A DNA stretch of 64,000 nucleotides, taken from the NCBI GenBank assembly GCA_047967505.1, contig CM106539.1. One strand, written 5' to 3'. The position numbers were made by a program, and so were the translations under genes. Shown here in pieces: positions 45,901 to 49,280 of this stretch (positions are counted from its first letter, which is position 1; each line of letters opens with the position of its first letter). Below the pieces are notes generated by a model. It was not told where the DNA came from, ran no database searches, and saw nothing but the letters and a program-made list of their open reading frames with translations. This stretch comes from Dipteris shenzhenensis. Its lineage: Eukaryota > Polypodiophyta > Polypodiopsida > Gleicheniales.

Positions 45901-48900
45901 ATCTCTTGGCAGAGGGGAATTATTAAAATCTCCACAAATGAATGCATTAGATCTCCATGGATATTTGCTTAAAGAATCCCATAAAGAAGCCCTCAAGGCA
46001 GAGGTCTGGGAGGCATAGACTGATGCAAACTCAAGAATATCACCATTGATATTACATTGTATGACCATCCATCTGCCACTGCTGTCATTGAAGGCTAACT
46101 GAGGCTCCAGCTCTTGTCTAACCATTATGCATACCCCTGAGTAGGTAGTGGTACCAGCATAGTATATGTCATACCCGCCAAAATAATCATGATGACCAAC
46201 CTTAGAGTGTTGATTATGCTCTTGCAAACAAACGATATCTGGCTGCATTTTATGTACATAATTCCATAAAAGCCTCCACTTTGAGACATTGCAGAGGATC
46301 TGTACATTGTATGTAAAGCACTTAAGTGTTTGATGCATGAAAGAGGTATATACAGTAAAGTATAAGTATAAAACAAGATGTCAGAGAGGCAAAGCCTCTG
46401 CCTGCATGGGCTGCATTCCCTCATGATCCATGAAAGTGATAGCATCTCCCCTTCTTCAGAATCACATATGGGGATGCCCTTCTTCAAAACCCCCACCCAA
46501 TTTTGAAGGACAGGAGCTGAAGTGGAAGCCTATCCTGGTGAGGGAGAAGAAGTATCCCATTGACGAGATTGAAAGGGGCGTTGCTTAAATACAACCACCT
46601 TCTTAGGCTGTACCAAACCATTTAAAACTATAATTGGAACTAAAGAACTACAATGCATTGAATTTAGTTCTCTTCAACAATCCACCCTACGCATTACCAG
46701 CATGTAGATGTCGGCATCAAGGACATGTGATCATCAGGGTTAGGAAAGAGGTCATTCAAAGTCTCTAATGTAAAATGATCAACGAATCTATGCCAAATAG
46801 GTCTAGAATTGGATTGGGTTGACAATCCAAGAAAGAAGAGATGCAGAGAGGTAGGAAAGAATAATCTGTGTGAGAAACTCTATATCCTCCATTCCAAATC
46901 CATTCTCCATCAAACCGAGTAGGAGGGAAAGTCTAGAATTGCTAGCGATTTCAGCAAAAAGCTACAAGTTGGCAATGATGTGAGCATGGTAGGGTAGATG
47001 GTGAAGCTAGACATGCTTGGAAATTGACATAAATGGAATGAATAGTCTACTTTTAGCAAAATCTTTTTGCAAAGTAGAGCTATTTAGGTAGAGAGAGCAA
47101 AAACAGGCAAAAGGTCTAAGTTCAAAAGGAAAGGCAAGATAAAAAAGCAACAGGTAGAGAGCAAGAACTTGTAAAAGGTCTAAGTTCAAAAAGAGGGGTG
47201 AGATTAAAAAGAAGAGGGACACTCGCATGATTAGCCAAAAGTTGAAAGCAAAAGCTACTTTAGAAACTAAAATGCCAAATAAAGCACATTGTGTGCAATT
47301 TGACATGTGGCAATCTAGTATAATCGTGTCACCTTTAGCTATAGGCTAGGGTAAATTGACTAGGCCTTTAAAGAACACACCCAATGATCCCTTTCCATAC
47401 ATCTAATTAAATTTAAAAGCCAAACCTATAGACTTTCTAATGCCAAAACCTAGGCTAGAGGTCTCAAAATTTAAGCCAACTTTTTAAAGTTATTCCTATC
47501 ATGCACTAGTCTGCTATAGACCATAAGTGAGTGCCTAAAGTGCAGCAATGACTAGCATTTCACTTGGTCAAATGTCTAGGAGACCATGTTCTCTAAAAAT
47601 CATTGTACACTCTCGAAATACATTGGTGAGTAGGCCTTCGTCTTATGTGCATTCCATACACAAATCTATTGAAGGGTAATGCAGCGTTGGTCTTTGTATA
47701 ACTAAGTTGAGTGTCTTTATGACTCTTGAGCCTTTGTATAACTTTGATCCCTTTAGCCTAGTCCTCACTAACTATCATCAAATATTGTCTGATGCATACA
47801 TTGAAAGATGAGTATTCAATGAACTAAAGCGATGGATTTCGATTGCGTAGAGCCCTACCAAAAAGAAAATCTACCAAAAAGAGAATGTCCACACAAATAT
47901 CAGTAACATGTGCAACAAAGTAAATACGAAATATTAAAATACTAAGGAAATTTGGAATGTGTGAATAATGGTGTTATCAATGCTACAAAATACCATCCAT
48001 TGAATCTTTGCAAGTGAGTACCATGTCATGTTAGCAAGTGCTATTACATGTTGTAAGTACACATCATAGGCATCTATTAATGTGTGCGTACATAGATATC
48101 TATGTGAGTGCATGAGAATATGTATGTTGCTGTAATAGTCATCAATAGTCCACGTCGGTGCAAGGGTACATAGCTTAATAATGACTTTGACAATATAAAG
48201 GTTGTTGTAGTAACATCCTTAAGTGGAAATATTAATGAGATTGTGCATACGTTGGGCTCTAGGATATGCACTTGACTTAAGTACATGTTGTTTTTGTGTA
48301 CAGTATAGATGCATATTTTTGTCAAGCTAAATCTATCTTTGACTACATCTGGCTCTAGGTACAACCCTATGGTTCATTATAACTTTTGTAAGTATAAGCT
48401 TGTGGTTCATTATAACTCCTCTTTTGCCTTTTTAGCCTTTAGCAAGTACACATTTGCATAGGTAATTTTAAAGACTATTTGATAAAGGATTCAAGTGAGT
48501 GATGGTGATTCAATGTGTGCTTTGTGCAAGTGGAAGAAGTCGGTCATTGGCCAATTGTTGGAAATAATGTGGGGGGTGGGATAAGGGTTGATTTTTTAAA
48601 ATACTTCTCCATGGATCAAAGATCTTGCATCAAGTATTGTATACATGCGTACATTGTGCTTTGGTGATTGCAACAATATCATGGATTAAGGTAAATTTCA
48701 TAAAAGTGATTCATTATAGGTCCTTGCAATTTTCATATCTCAAATAACTTCGGAGTTGAAAGTCTATCTTGTATAATCTTGAGGAGACTTTGTGGATGCT
48801 ATACACACATGCATGTCTACATGCCGACTCAAACATGCATGTTCTTGCACACTTGTGTTTCCATGTGTGCACACACGCACGCACACACACACCCACACGT

Positions 48901-49213
48901 TTGTGTGCATGAGTGCATGTATGATAAATACCTACTCATGTGCACATTTATATTACACACACACATGTGAGTGTTGAACCTTATGTTTATTGGACTTAAT
49001 GGCTTGAACTTTTATAAAGGAGTACACATGATATTTTAGTCTAAAATGTTCTATTTTAGTATCTTTTATATGACGACTAACTTTTGCACATGGATTCTTT
49101 TGTCTCCTAGGAATTGTGTGGTCGAATGGTGCAATGAAAAGCTGGAATGCCCTTTATGCCGATCACACATAACACATTCCGAATTGGTGCCTATTTATAA
49201 TGCTGATTTCTAA
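9638..49213 (+). CDS. PEX10: Peroxin 10, C-terminal four exons (spliced)
   Basis: The coding parts are 9638-9771, 10038-10129, 10347-10423 and 49111-49213; together they give about 135 C-terminal residues ending in NADF and a TAA stop. PEX10 is a peroxisomal membrane RING ubiquitin ligase that works with PEX2 and PEX12 to ubiquitinate the import receptor PEX5 for recycling. Visible signs: a hydrophobic segment ([12 protein letters not shown]) matching the last membrane region of plant PEX10, a variable linker, and a C3HC4 RING with [15 protein letters not shown] and CPLC. The plant signature [12 protein letters not shown] is present. All splice phases match, the frame is open and every RING ligand is kept, so the gene looks functional. 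Earlier exons are not in the window. The odd feature is a 38.7-kb intron inside the RING. Confidence 0.95.
10038..10129 (+). CDS. PEX10: PEX10 exon: linker before the RING
   Basis: The exon begins after an ATAG acceptor and supplies two bases of the split Gly codon. It reads [18 protein letters not shown] and matches the plant PEX10 linker (GLPVLNEEGN and KGNW). It ends in phase 0 at GCAGAG before gtaag. The intron before it is 266 bp. Confidence 0.92.
10347..10423 (+). CDS. PEX10: PEX10 exon: first half of the RING finger
   Basis: The exon begins in phase 0 after tgacag. It encodes [11 protein letters not shown] then [12 protein letters not shown], giving zinc ligands C1 to C3, the His and C4. 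It ends after two bases of the Trp codon, before gtaccc. The 217-bp intron before it is ordinary; the intron after it is 38.7 kb. Confidence 0.95.
10441..10476. repeat. Microsatellite (TC)n(AC)n
   Basis: A compound dinucleotide tract begins about 17 bases inside the 5' end of the giant intron. It lies close to the 5' splice site but does not disturb the GT. Confidence 0.9.
10725..10770. repeat. Perfect 23-bp tandem duplication
   Basis: The unit beginning atgcacacgttcttag is repeated once head to tail, after a short GT run. It looks like replication slippage. Confidence 0.9.
11211..11564 (+). other. Open frame of 117 codons, unrecognised
   Basis: An uninterrupted frame lies between intron sequences without other features. 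It has a Cys-containing stretch ([14 protein letters not shown]) and a repeated GRP/GDPTR-like motif, but no family is recognisable. It could be a decayed transposon exon or chance. Promoter and splice signals were not evident. Confidence 0.2.
11565..12280. other. AT-rich intron sequence without gene
   Basis: Nothing is recognisable except an imperfect duplication: ggaagctcatatcttcca near 11789 recurs as ggaagttcatatctttca near 11893, each followed by related tcacaaa and accaacaa stretches. Confidence 0.5.
12290..12560 (+). pseudogene. Chromovirus integrase end and chromodomain scrap
   Basis: The frame first reads [19 protein letters not shown] and ILYIPEHI, the GQH...LPP...G...PE pattern between integrase and chromodomain in gypsy chromoviruses. 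A one-base shift near 12440 leads to [16 protein letters not shown] and then PEEQSW, a chromodomain core. The usual Trp-Glu after SW is a stop. No LTR or other pol part is adjacent, so this is an orphan fragment. Confidence 0.7.
12829..12951. repeat. Microsatellite (CT)n and (CTGT)n
   Basis: About 40 bases of CT repeat pass into two blocks of CTGT and back to CT. The tract immediately precedes the GC-rich leader of LINE-A. Confidence 0.95.
13380..14570 (+). pseudogene. LINE-A ORF1 (coiled coil plus C-terminal domain)
   Basis: Reading in shifting frames gives a charged coiled-coil region ([20 protein letters not shown] near 13740 and [14 protein letters not shown] near 14185), then [16 protein letters not shown] basic nucleic-acid-binding type tail follows ([19 protein letters not shown] near 14405, [15 protein letters not shown] near 14510). 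This layout fits LINE ORF1 proteins, which coat the RNA and act as chaperones. Several stops and frameshifts break it. The family assignment rests on layout and motif flavour. Confidence 0.6.
14783..15070 (+). repeat. 5' LTR of the gag-only element, 288 bp
   Basis: It starts TGTTGGAG and ends TTCCAACA, so it has a perfect 5-bp terminal inverted repeat TGTTG/CAACA. The start is defined by the agtac duplication and the end by the primer-binding site. It contains a short array of taagtc near 14822-14842. Confidence 0.96.
15071..15082 (+). promoter_or_regulatory. Primer-binding site (initiator tRNA-Met)
   Basis: TGGTATCAAAGC begins directly after the LTR; it matches the usual plant TGGTATCAGAGC with one change. 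It is the site where tRNA-Met primes minus-strand synthesis. Confidence 0.92.
15240..15600. repeat. Imperfect repeats in the gag-only element leader
   Basis: First come about seven copies of a motif close to cagatctgcgc (15280-15400), then repeats around tccgtac and tactctgc (15420-15600). They lie between the primer site and gag, where packaging signals are expected. Open frames through this tract on either strand are by-products of the repeats. Confidence 0.8.
15903..16734 (+). pseudogene. gag of the gag-only element, one frameshift
   Basis: It starts [19 protein letters not shown], typical of copia-type gag (UBN2/gag-polypeptide family), and reads [19 protein letters not shown] frameshift near 16150 moves it to the next frame, which is then open to the TGA at 16732-16734. 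Two CCHC knuckles follow each other: [14 protein letters not shown] and [14 protein letters not shown] (16522-16620). Knuckles bind the RNA for packaging. Apart from the single frameshift the protein is complete, about 275 residues. The stop directly precedes noncoding sequence; no pol follows. Confidence 0.9.
17057..17339 (+). repeat. Second LTR of the gag-only element (3' end trimmed)
   Basis: It begins TGTTGGAG after a purine-rich ttaaggaggg tract and ends at ccatattc, lacking the final CAACA. The next LTR follows without a spacer. Confidence 0.95.
17340..17623 (+). repeat. Third LTR of the gag-only element (5' end trimmed)
   Basis: It begins GGAGATAAG, lacking the first TGTT, and ends with TTCCAACA before the agtac duplication. 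It is close to identical to the other two LTRs. Confidence 0.95.
18135..18887 (+). pseudogene. LINE-A ORF2, region between endonuclease and RT
   Basis: This part continues ORF2 through several frames (for example [12 protein letters not shown] near 18256, [17 protein letters not shown] near 18320, and [17 protein letters not shown] near 18510, a common endonuclease-RT linker motif in LINEs). It contains the tandem duplication at 18818-18913. Confidence 0.6.
18818..18913. repeat. 48-bp tandem duplication in LINE-A ORF2
   Basis: Two adjacent copies of a 48-bp unit starting cctctatgcctagg differ at two or three bases. The length is 16 codons, so the frame is kept. Confidence 0.93.
18888..20045 (+). 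pseudogene. LINE-A reverse transcriptase (broken)
   Basis: The reverse transcriptase starts near [20 protein letters not shown] (about 18975). It continues through [32 protein letters not shown] and [10 protein letters not shown], then, in the next frame, [14 protein letters not shown] (near 19326). The catalytic box is intact as YADDIVLIS (about 19599-19625), followed by LGKTKVMIF and YTYLGGVF. Frameshifts occur near 19320 and 19440, a stop near 19647 and others after 19900. The style resembles plant LINEs that lack an RNase H domain here; that is inference. The last part stops at the fragment that follows. Confidence 0.85.
20044..20856 (-). mobile_element. Reverse LTR with leader, rest of element missing
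   Basis: On the - strand an LTR candidate (20397-20856, TGTTAC to GTTTCA, 460 bp) is followed by two bases and a perfect TGGTATCAGAGC primer site (20383-20394), then about 340 bp of leader with no gag. No second LTR is present. It lies where LINE-A ORF2 breaks off and before a C-terminal LINE-A piece. It may be a truncated element or a miniature LTR element missing one end. The left limit is approximate and no target duplication could be assigned. Confidence 0.6.
20383..20394 (-). promoter_or_regulatory. Primer-binding site, reverse orientation
   Basis: The - strand reads TGGTATCAGAGC, the exact plant initiator tRNA-Met complement, two bases from the LTR end. Confidence 0.85.
20960..21140 (+). 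pseudogene. LINE-A ORF2 C-terminal remnant
   Basis: The frame reads WTGFERL, a stop, then [21 protein letters not shown]... through VDRIR, which looks like the region after the reverse transcriptase in this LINE type. The FERL motif also occurs before the interruption, at about 20029. The assignment to the same element is inference. Confidence 0.45.
21143..21525. promoter_or_regulatory. Array of 17 W-box motifs (TTGACY)
   Basis: Seven TTGAC on the + strand and ten on the - strand (GTCAA) occur in 383 bp, and all 17 fit the full WRKY W-box TTGAC[CT]. Fewer than one would be expected by chance. Most lie in the first part of the gypsy-A LTR, upstream of an AT-rich TATA-like stretch (about 21532-21560). 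WRKY binding is inferred from the motif only. Confidence 0.75.
21212..22051 (+). repeat. 5' LTR of gypsy-A (start approximate)
   Basis: The end is fixed at ...GGTTACA, one base before the primer site. The start is proposed at TGTCACCAC, a usual gypsy LTR opening, but no second copy is available, so it could lie somewhat upstream. Three W-boxes of the array fall before this start, which hints at that possibility. Confidence 0.65.
22053..22067 (+). promoter_or_regulatory. Primer-binding site of gypsy-A
   Basis: TGGTATCAGAGCAGG matches initiator tRNA-Met and follows the LTR end by one base. Confidence 0.93.
22068..23420 (+). other. gypsy-A leader with ACGTG-rich repeats
   Basis: There is no convincing coding sequence over 1.3 kb. 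Between 22600 and 22860 the motifs tgacgtgg, cacacgtgtgg and related catgtggca recur; between 22870 and 23000 variants of gaccagt and ccagttagt recur in both orientations. The repeats may belong to RNA packaging or to transcription control; I cannot tell. Confidence 0.6.
23432..24453 (+). pseudogene. gypsy-A gag (broken)
   Basis: The first part ([17 protein letters not shown] onward) is basic and Ser/Arg-rich. It loses frame near 23775 and contains stops near 23840. The core reads open from 23893: [48 protein letters not shown], matching the Retrotrans_gag fold with its W...F...F...P pattern. It ends at a TAG (24451-24453), immediately before the zinc knuckle that should belong to the same protein. 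Confidence 0.85.
24454..25696 (+). pseudogene. gypsy-A zinc knuckle, protease and partial RT
   Basis: After the gag stop the frame gives [14 protein letters not shown], a CCHC knuckle with its His replaced by Arg. A protease follows ([13 protein letters not shown], Asp then DPGST in place of D[ST][10 protein letters not shown]). After stops at 25015 and 25312 the reverse transcriptase shows [49 protein letters not shown] and [16 protein letters not shown]. The coding part stops at the truncation before the catalytic box. A fresh, non-homologous sequence follows. Confidence 0.92.
25697..26109. other. Unassigned sequence after the gypsy-A truncation
   Basis: I see no recognisable gene. The - strand from about 25900 may continue the LINE fragment that begins at 26110, but the signal is too weak to annotate. 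Confidence 0.4.
26110..26845 (-). pseudogene. LINE-B endonuclease fragment
   Basis: The - strand reads [17 protein letters not shown] from about 26840 and DFNMVE with [16 protein letters not shown] near 26750-26670. This lines up with LINE-C endonuclease ([24 protein letters not shown] and [16 protein letters not shown]). Frames shift several times. It probably continues as far as 26110 with decreasing similarity. Orientation is opposite to the ORF1 part at its right. Confidence 0.65.
26850..27600 (+). pseudogene. LINE-B ORF1 fragment with CCHC knuckle
   Basis: An open frame (to 27248) contains [20 protein letters not shown], a DUF4283-like region, and [16 protein letters not shown], a CCHC zinc knuckle at about 27118-27165. 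These two in this order mark ORF1 of plant LINEs. The stop at 27246-27248 is followed by Lys/Ser-rich remnants in another frame. The fragment abuts the oppositely oriented endonuclease fragment in a GT/GC-rich junction near 26845-26880. Confidence 0.75.
27646..27658. repeat. Left target-site duplication of LINE-C
   Basis: The 13 bp tgtgtacatattt recur exactly at 39999-40011, on the other side of LINE-C. A T-run (poly(A) tail on the - strand) starts two bases later. Confidence 0.9.
27811..29200 (-). pseudogene. LINE-C ORF2 C-terminal region (zf-RVT)
   Basis: The - strand carries [18 protein letters not shown] (about 28290-28235), the Cys/His/Trp pattern of the zf-RVT domain at the end of plant LINE ORF2, with [14 protein letters not shown] upstream near 28590. 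The remaining sequence up to the T-run is 3' untranslated. Many frame changes are present. Confidence 0.7.
29200..30813 (-). pseudogene. LINE-C reverse transcriptase (broken)
   Basis: In - strand order: [19 protein letters not shown] and [19 protein letters not shown] (from 30690), [28 protein letters not shown] (30429 onward), [13 protein letters not shown] (about 30240) and QGLPPSPL. The catalytic FADDT box near 29925-29940 is replaced by LAHET, so the two metal-binding Asp residues are lost. Downstream motifs include [20 protein letters not shown]. Several frameshifts accompany this. Confidence 0.85.
30980..32086 (-). pseudogene. LINE-C ORF2 endonuclease (broken)
   Basis: The start [13 protein letters not shown] at 32086 shows the first endonuclease motif, and [11 protein letters not shown] holds the catalytic Glu. 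A 46-bp tandem duplication follows (31883-31974) and shifts the frame. Further on are [16 protein letters not shown] (about 31620) and RIDRFYVGD. The usual SDH near the end is replaced (TSNRFPV). Its product would nick target DNA to prime reverse transcription. Confidence 0.85.
31883..31974. repeat. 46-bp tandem duplication in the LINE-C endonuclease
   Basis: The unit starting tttgaataatccctgac is repeated directly with a few base changes. Because 46 is not a multiple of three, the duplication breaks ORF2. Confidence 0.93.
32783..33706 (-). pseudogene. LINE-C ORF1, left part
   Basis: In - strand order: a Pro/Ser-rich stretch, a mixed linker, a DUF4283-like region ([19 protein letters not shown] and [16 protein letters not shown] near 32950) and a CCHC knuckle [14 protein letters not shown] (about 32911-32870), then a basic tail ending at 32783. 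The same frame runs without a stop up to 33754, but the bases beyond 33706 belong to the copia-C LTR; an apparent Met start there is an artefact. The upstream part of the ORF lies at 39619-39985, in the frame expected if the copia is left out. Confidence 0.82.
33707..33966 (-). repeat. 3' LTR of copia-C, 260 bp
   Basis: It has perfect 6-bp terminal inverted repeats TGTAGG/CCTACA. On the right is a purine-rich tract on the - strand (tggagggggatt), the polypurine tract. Inside, taggactaagtgtcct occurs twice. Confidence 0.95.
34095..35678 (-). pseudogene. copia-C reverse transcriptase and RNase H (broken)
   Basis: The - strand gives [17 protein letters not shown] and [14 protein letters not shown] (near 35530-35450), then [20 protein letters not shown] (near 35280), [11 protein letters not shown] with intact YVDD (near 35050) and YLGIQF. 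RNase H follows: [17 protein letters not shown] (near 34555), [27 protein letters not shown] and [13 protein letters not shown]. There are frame changes near 35280, 35180 and 34840 and a stop at 34314. The ending is at 34095. Confidence 0.9.
35740..36741 (-). pseudogene. copia-C integrase core (333 codons, open)
   Basis: This is one open frame. It has the second half of the HHCC region ([14 protein letters not shown]) and a complete DDE set: [16 protein letters not shown] and NPVSERKNR. The C-terminal [20 protein letters not shown] and [13 protein letters not shown] motifs are copia-specific. Because the frame shifts upstream at about 36720, the polyprotein is not continuous, but the catalytic core itself shows no lesion. 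Confidence 0.9.
36741..37412 (-). pseudogene. copia-C protease and integrase N-terminus
   Basis: The - strand reads [15 protein letters not shown] (protease DSG near 37250), then [14 protein letters not shown] and [19 protein letters not shown] (HHCC start near 36840). It shifts frame just before the CEGC part of the integrase. Confidence 0.9.
37409..38444 (-). pseudogene. copia-C gag (two frameshifts)
   Basis: The - strand reads [20 protein letters not shown] (near 38260), typical of copia gag (UBN2/DUF4219), then a Thr/Ser/Pro-rich linker. After a shift near 38060 it continues with [40 protein letters not shown] and LPYTYQGF. The CCHC knuckle near 37490-37440 is divided between frames ([14 protein letters not shown] when read across the shift). 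Confidence 0.85.
38532..39090. repeat. Tandem duplication of about 280 bp in copia-C leader
   Basis: Unit 1 is 38532-38810 and unit 2 is 38812-39090, both starting gggcaaatgcagaaaagcc and ending agtattgtat, with only a few differences. Shorter copies of gcaaatctgacccaa continue towards gag. The tract lies between 5' LTR and gag. Confidence 0.94.
39299..39354. repeat. Copy of LINE-C flank beside the copia-C 5' LTR
   Basis: These 56 bases match 33651-33706, the LINE-C sequence outside the other LTR, with about four differences, including the final gagga. In an ordinary element this place would hold the primer-binding site. Confidence 0.88.
39355..39613 (-). repeat. 5' LTR of copia-C, 259 bp
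   Basis: The ends are TGTAGG and CCTACA, and the right neighbour is the gagga duplication (39614-39618). It is about 96 percent identical to the 3' LTR. Confidence 0.95.
39619..39998 (-). pseudogene. LINE-C start: Pro-rich first part of ORF1
   Basis: The - strand encodes a repetitive Pro/Ser/Thr-rich stretch (for example [16 protein letters not shown], occurring twice). The reading frame matches ORF1 at 33706 once copia-C and one gagga are left out. The DNA has a duplicated block of about 105 bp (near 39663-39710 and 39768-39815). No in-frame Met occurs between the LINE 5' end and the Pro-rich region, so the translation start is unknown. Confidence 0.7.
39999..40011. repeat. Right target-site duplication of LINE-C
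   Basis: tgtgtacatattt, identical to 27646-27658. It marks the 5' end of LINE-C. Confidence 0.9.
40030..42355 (+). pseudogene. LINE-D, decayed + strand copy of the LINE-E family
   Basis: The + strand begins with an endonuclease piece ([34 protein letters not shown]) matching LINE-E ([34 protein letters not shown]). Catalytic Glu is Gly here and GDFN has become GYNN, but SDHAPLWL remains near 40690. The RT start ([19 protein letters not shown]) lies near 41440-41610 and zf-RVT-like remnants near 42000. Stops and shifts are everywhere. The end at 42355 is set by the following GT/CA repeat. Confidence 0.75.
42364..42430. repeat. GT/CA repeat with duplicated gctcgcgtgcacacac
   Basis: A short GT tract is followed by two copies of gctcgcgtgcacacac separated by about 20 bases. 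It separates LINE-D and LINE-E. Confidence 0.85.
42517..44051 (-). pseudogene. LINE-E ORF2 C-terminal region with zf-RVT
   Basis: The - strand is in several frames from 44051. From 43350 to 42517 it is open for 277 codons, including [19 protein letters not shown], then [18 protein letters not shown] (about 42900-42850), the Cys/His zf-RVT pattern. A frame change and stops separate this from the reverse transcriptase. Confidence 0.85.
44076..45050 (-). pseudogene. LINE-E reverse transcriptase
   Basis: One open stretch (45050-44271) covers the first RT blocks: [59 protein letters not shown] and [15 protein letters not shown], then [19 protein letters not shown] stop at 44271-44273 follows. The next stretch contains [10 protein letters not shown] where AYADDS is expected, so the first residues of the YADD box are altered. 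Confidence 0.88.
45361..46338 (-). pseudogene. LINE-E ORF2 endonuclease
   Basis: The - strand reads from [13 protein letters not shown], with CLQEHNQH (catalytic Glu), then [12 protein letters not shown] and, after a one-base shift near 45830, [18 protein letters not shown]. All three endonuclease signatures are therefore present. The shift between the second and third breaks the protein. Confidence 0.85.
47088..47214. repeat. Imperfect tandem repeat, about 65 bp x 2
   Basis: Two units share aggtagagagagcaa and then aaaaggtctaagttcaaaa, with small differences. Confidence 0.75.
48860..48900. repeat. CA/CACG microsatellite
   Basis: A run of acacacgcacgcacacacac lies about 210-250 bases before the PEX10 acceptor site. 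Confidence 0.8.
49111..49213 (+). CDS. PEX10: PEX10 last exon: second half of the RING
   Basis: It starts after tcctag and supplies the third base of the split Trp codon. It encodes [17 protein letters not shown] and then [16 protein letters not shown] with a TAA. Arabidopsis PEX10 ends in a closely similar way (CIMEWCNEKQECPLCR, and HSDF at the C-terminus). Three zinc ligands (C5, C6, C7) lie in this exon. Confidence 0.95.
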
Positions 49214-49274
49214 ACCAAATAAGCTTTGGTATGTTACTTTTCAATGATAAAGAATCTCTACATCTTGATGAGGC

Positions 49275-49280
49275 AATAAA
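49275..49280 (+). terminator. PEX10: PEX10 poly(A) signal
   Basis: AATAAA lies 62 bases after the PEX10 stop codon. It is the first canonical signal downstream of the gene. Confidence 0.6.

Larger units (their letters stand above)
42431..46670 (-). mobile_element. LINE-E, - strand, ORF1 end and ORF2
   Basis: On the - strand a short ORF1 tail (about 46670-46380) is followed by endonuclease, linker, reverse transcriptase and zf-RVT. A T6 run at 42431-42436 may be the poly(A) tail. No target duplication was found. It is the best preserved member of its family here and lies tail to tail with LINE-D. Confidence 0.85.
10424..49110 (+). other. PEX10: Giant PEX10 intron (38,687 bp)
   Basis: The intron starts with gtacc and ends with gactaac, about 25 bases including a T-rich run, then tcctag. 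The gactaac is a good branch-site match at about 49074-49080. Phase agrees: TG from the left exon and G from the right exon make the conserved RING Trp. The intron contains fragments or copies of at least five LINEs, four LTR-element insertions and a chromovirus scrap, listed separately. It was recognised only because both flanking exons match plant PEX10. Confidence 0.92.
46671..49110. other. Last part of the giant intron, unrecognised
   Basis: No transposon or gene domain is recognisable. It is AT-rich. There is an imperfect tandem repeat (see 47088-47214) and a CA-rich microsatellite near 48860-48900. The end contains the branch-site candidate gactaac and a T-rich tract before the PEX10 acceptor. 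Confidence 0.5.
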
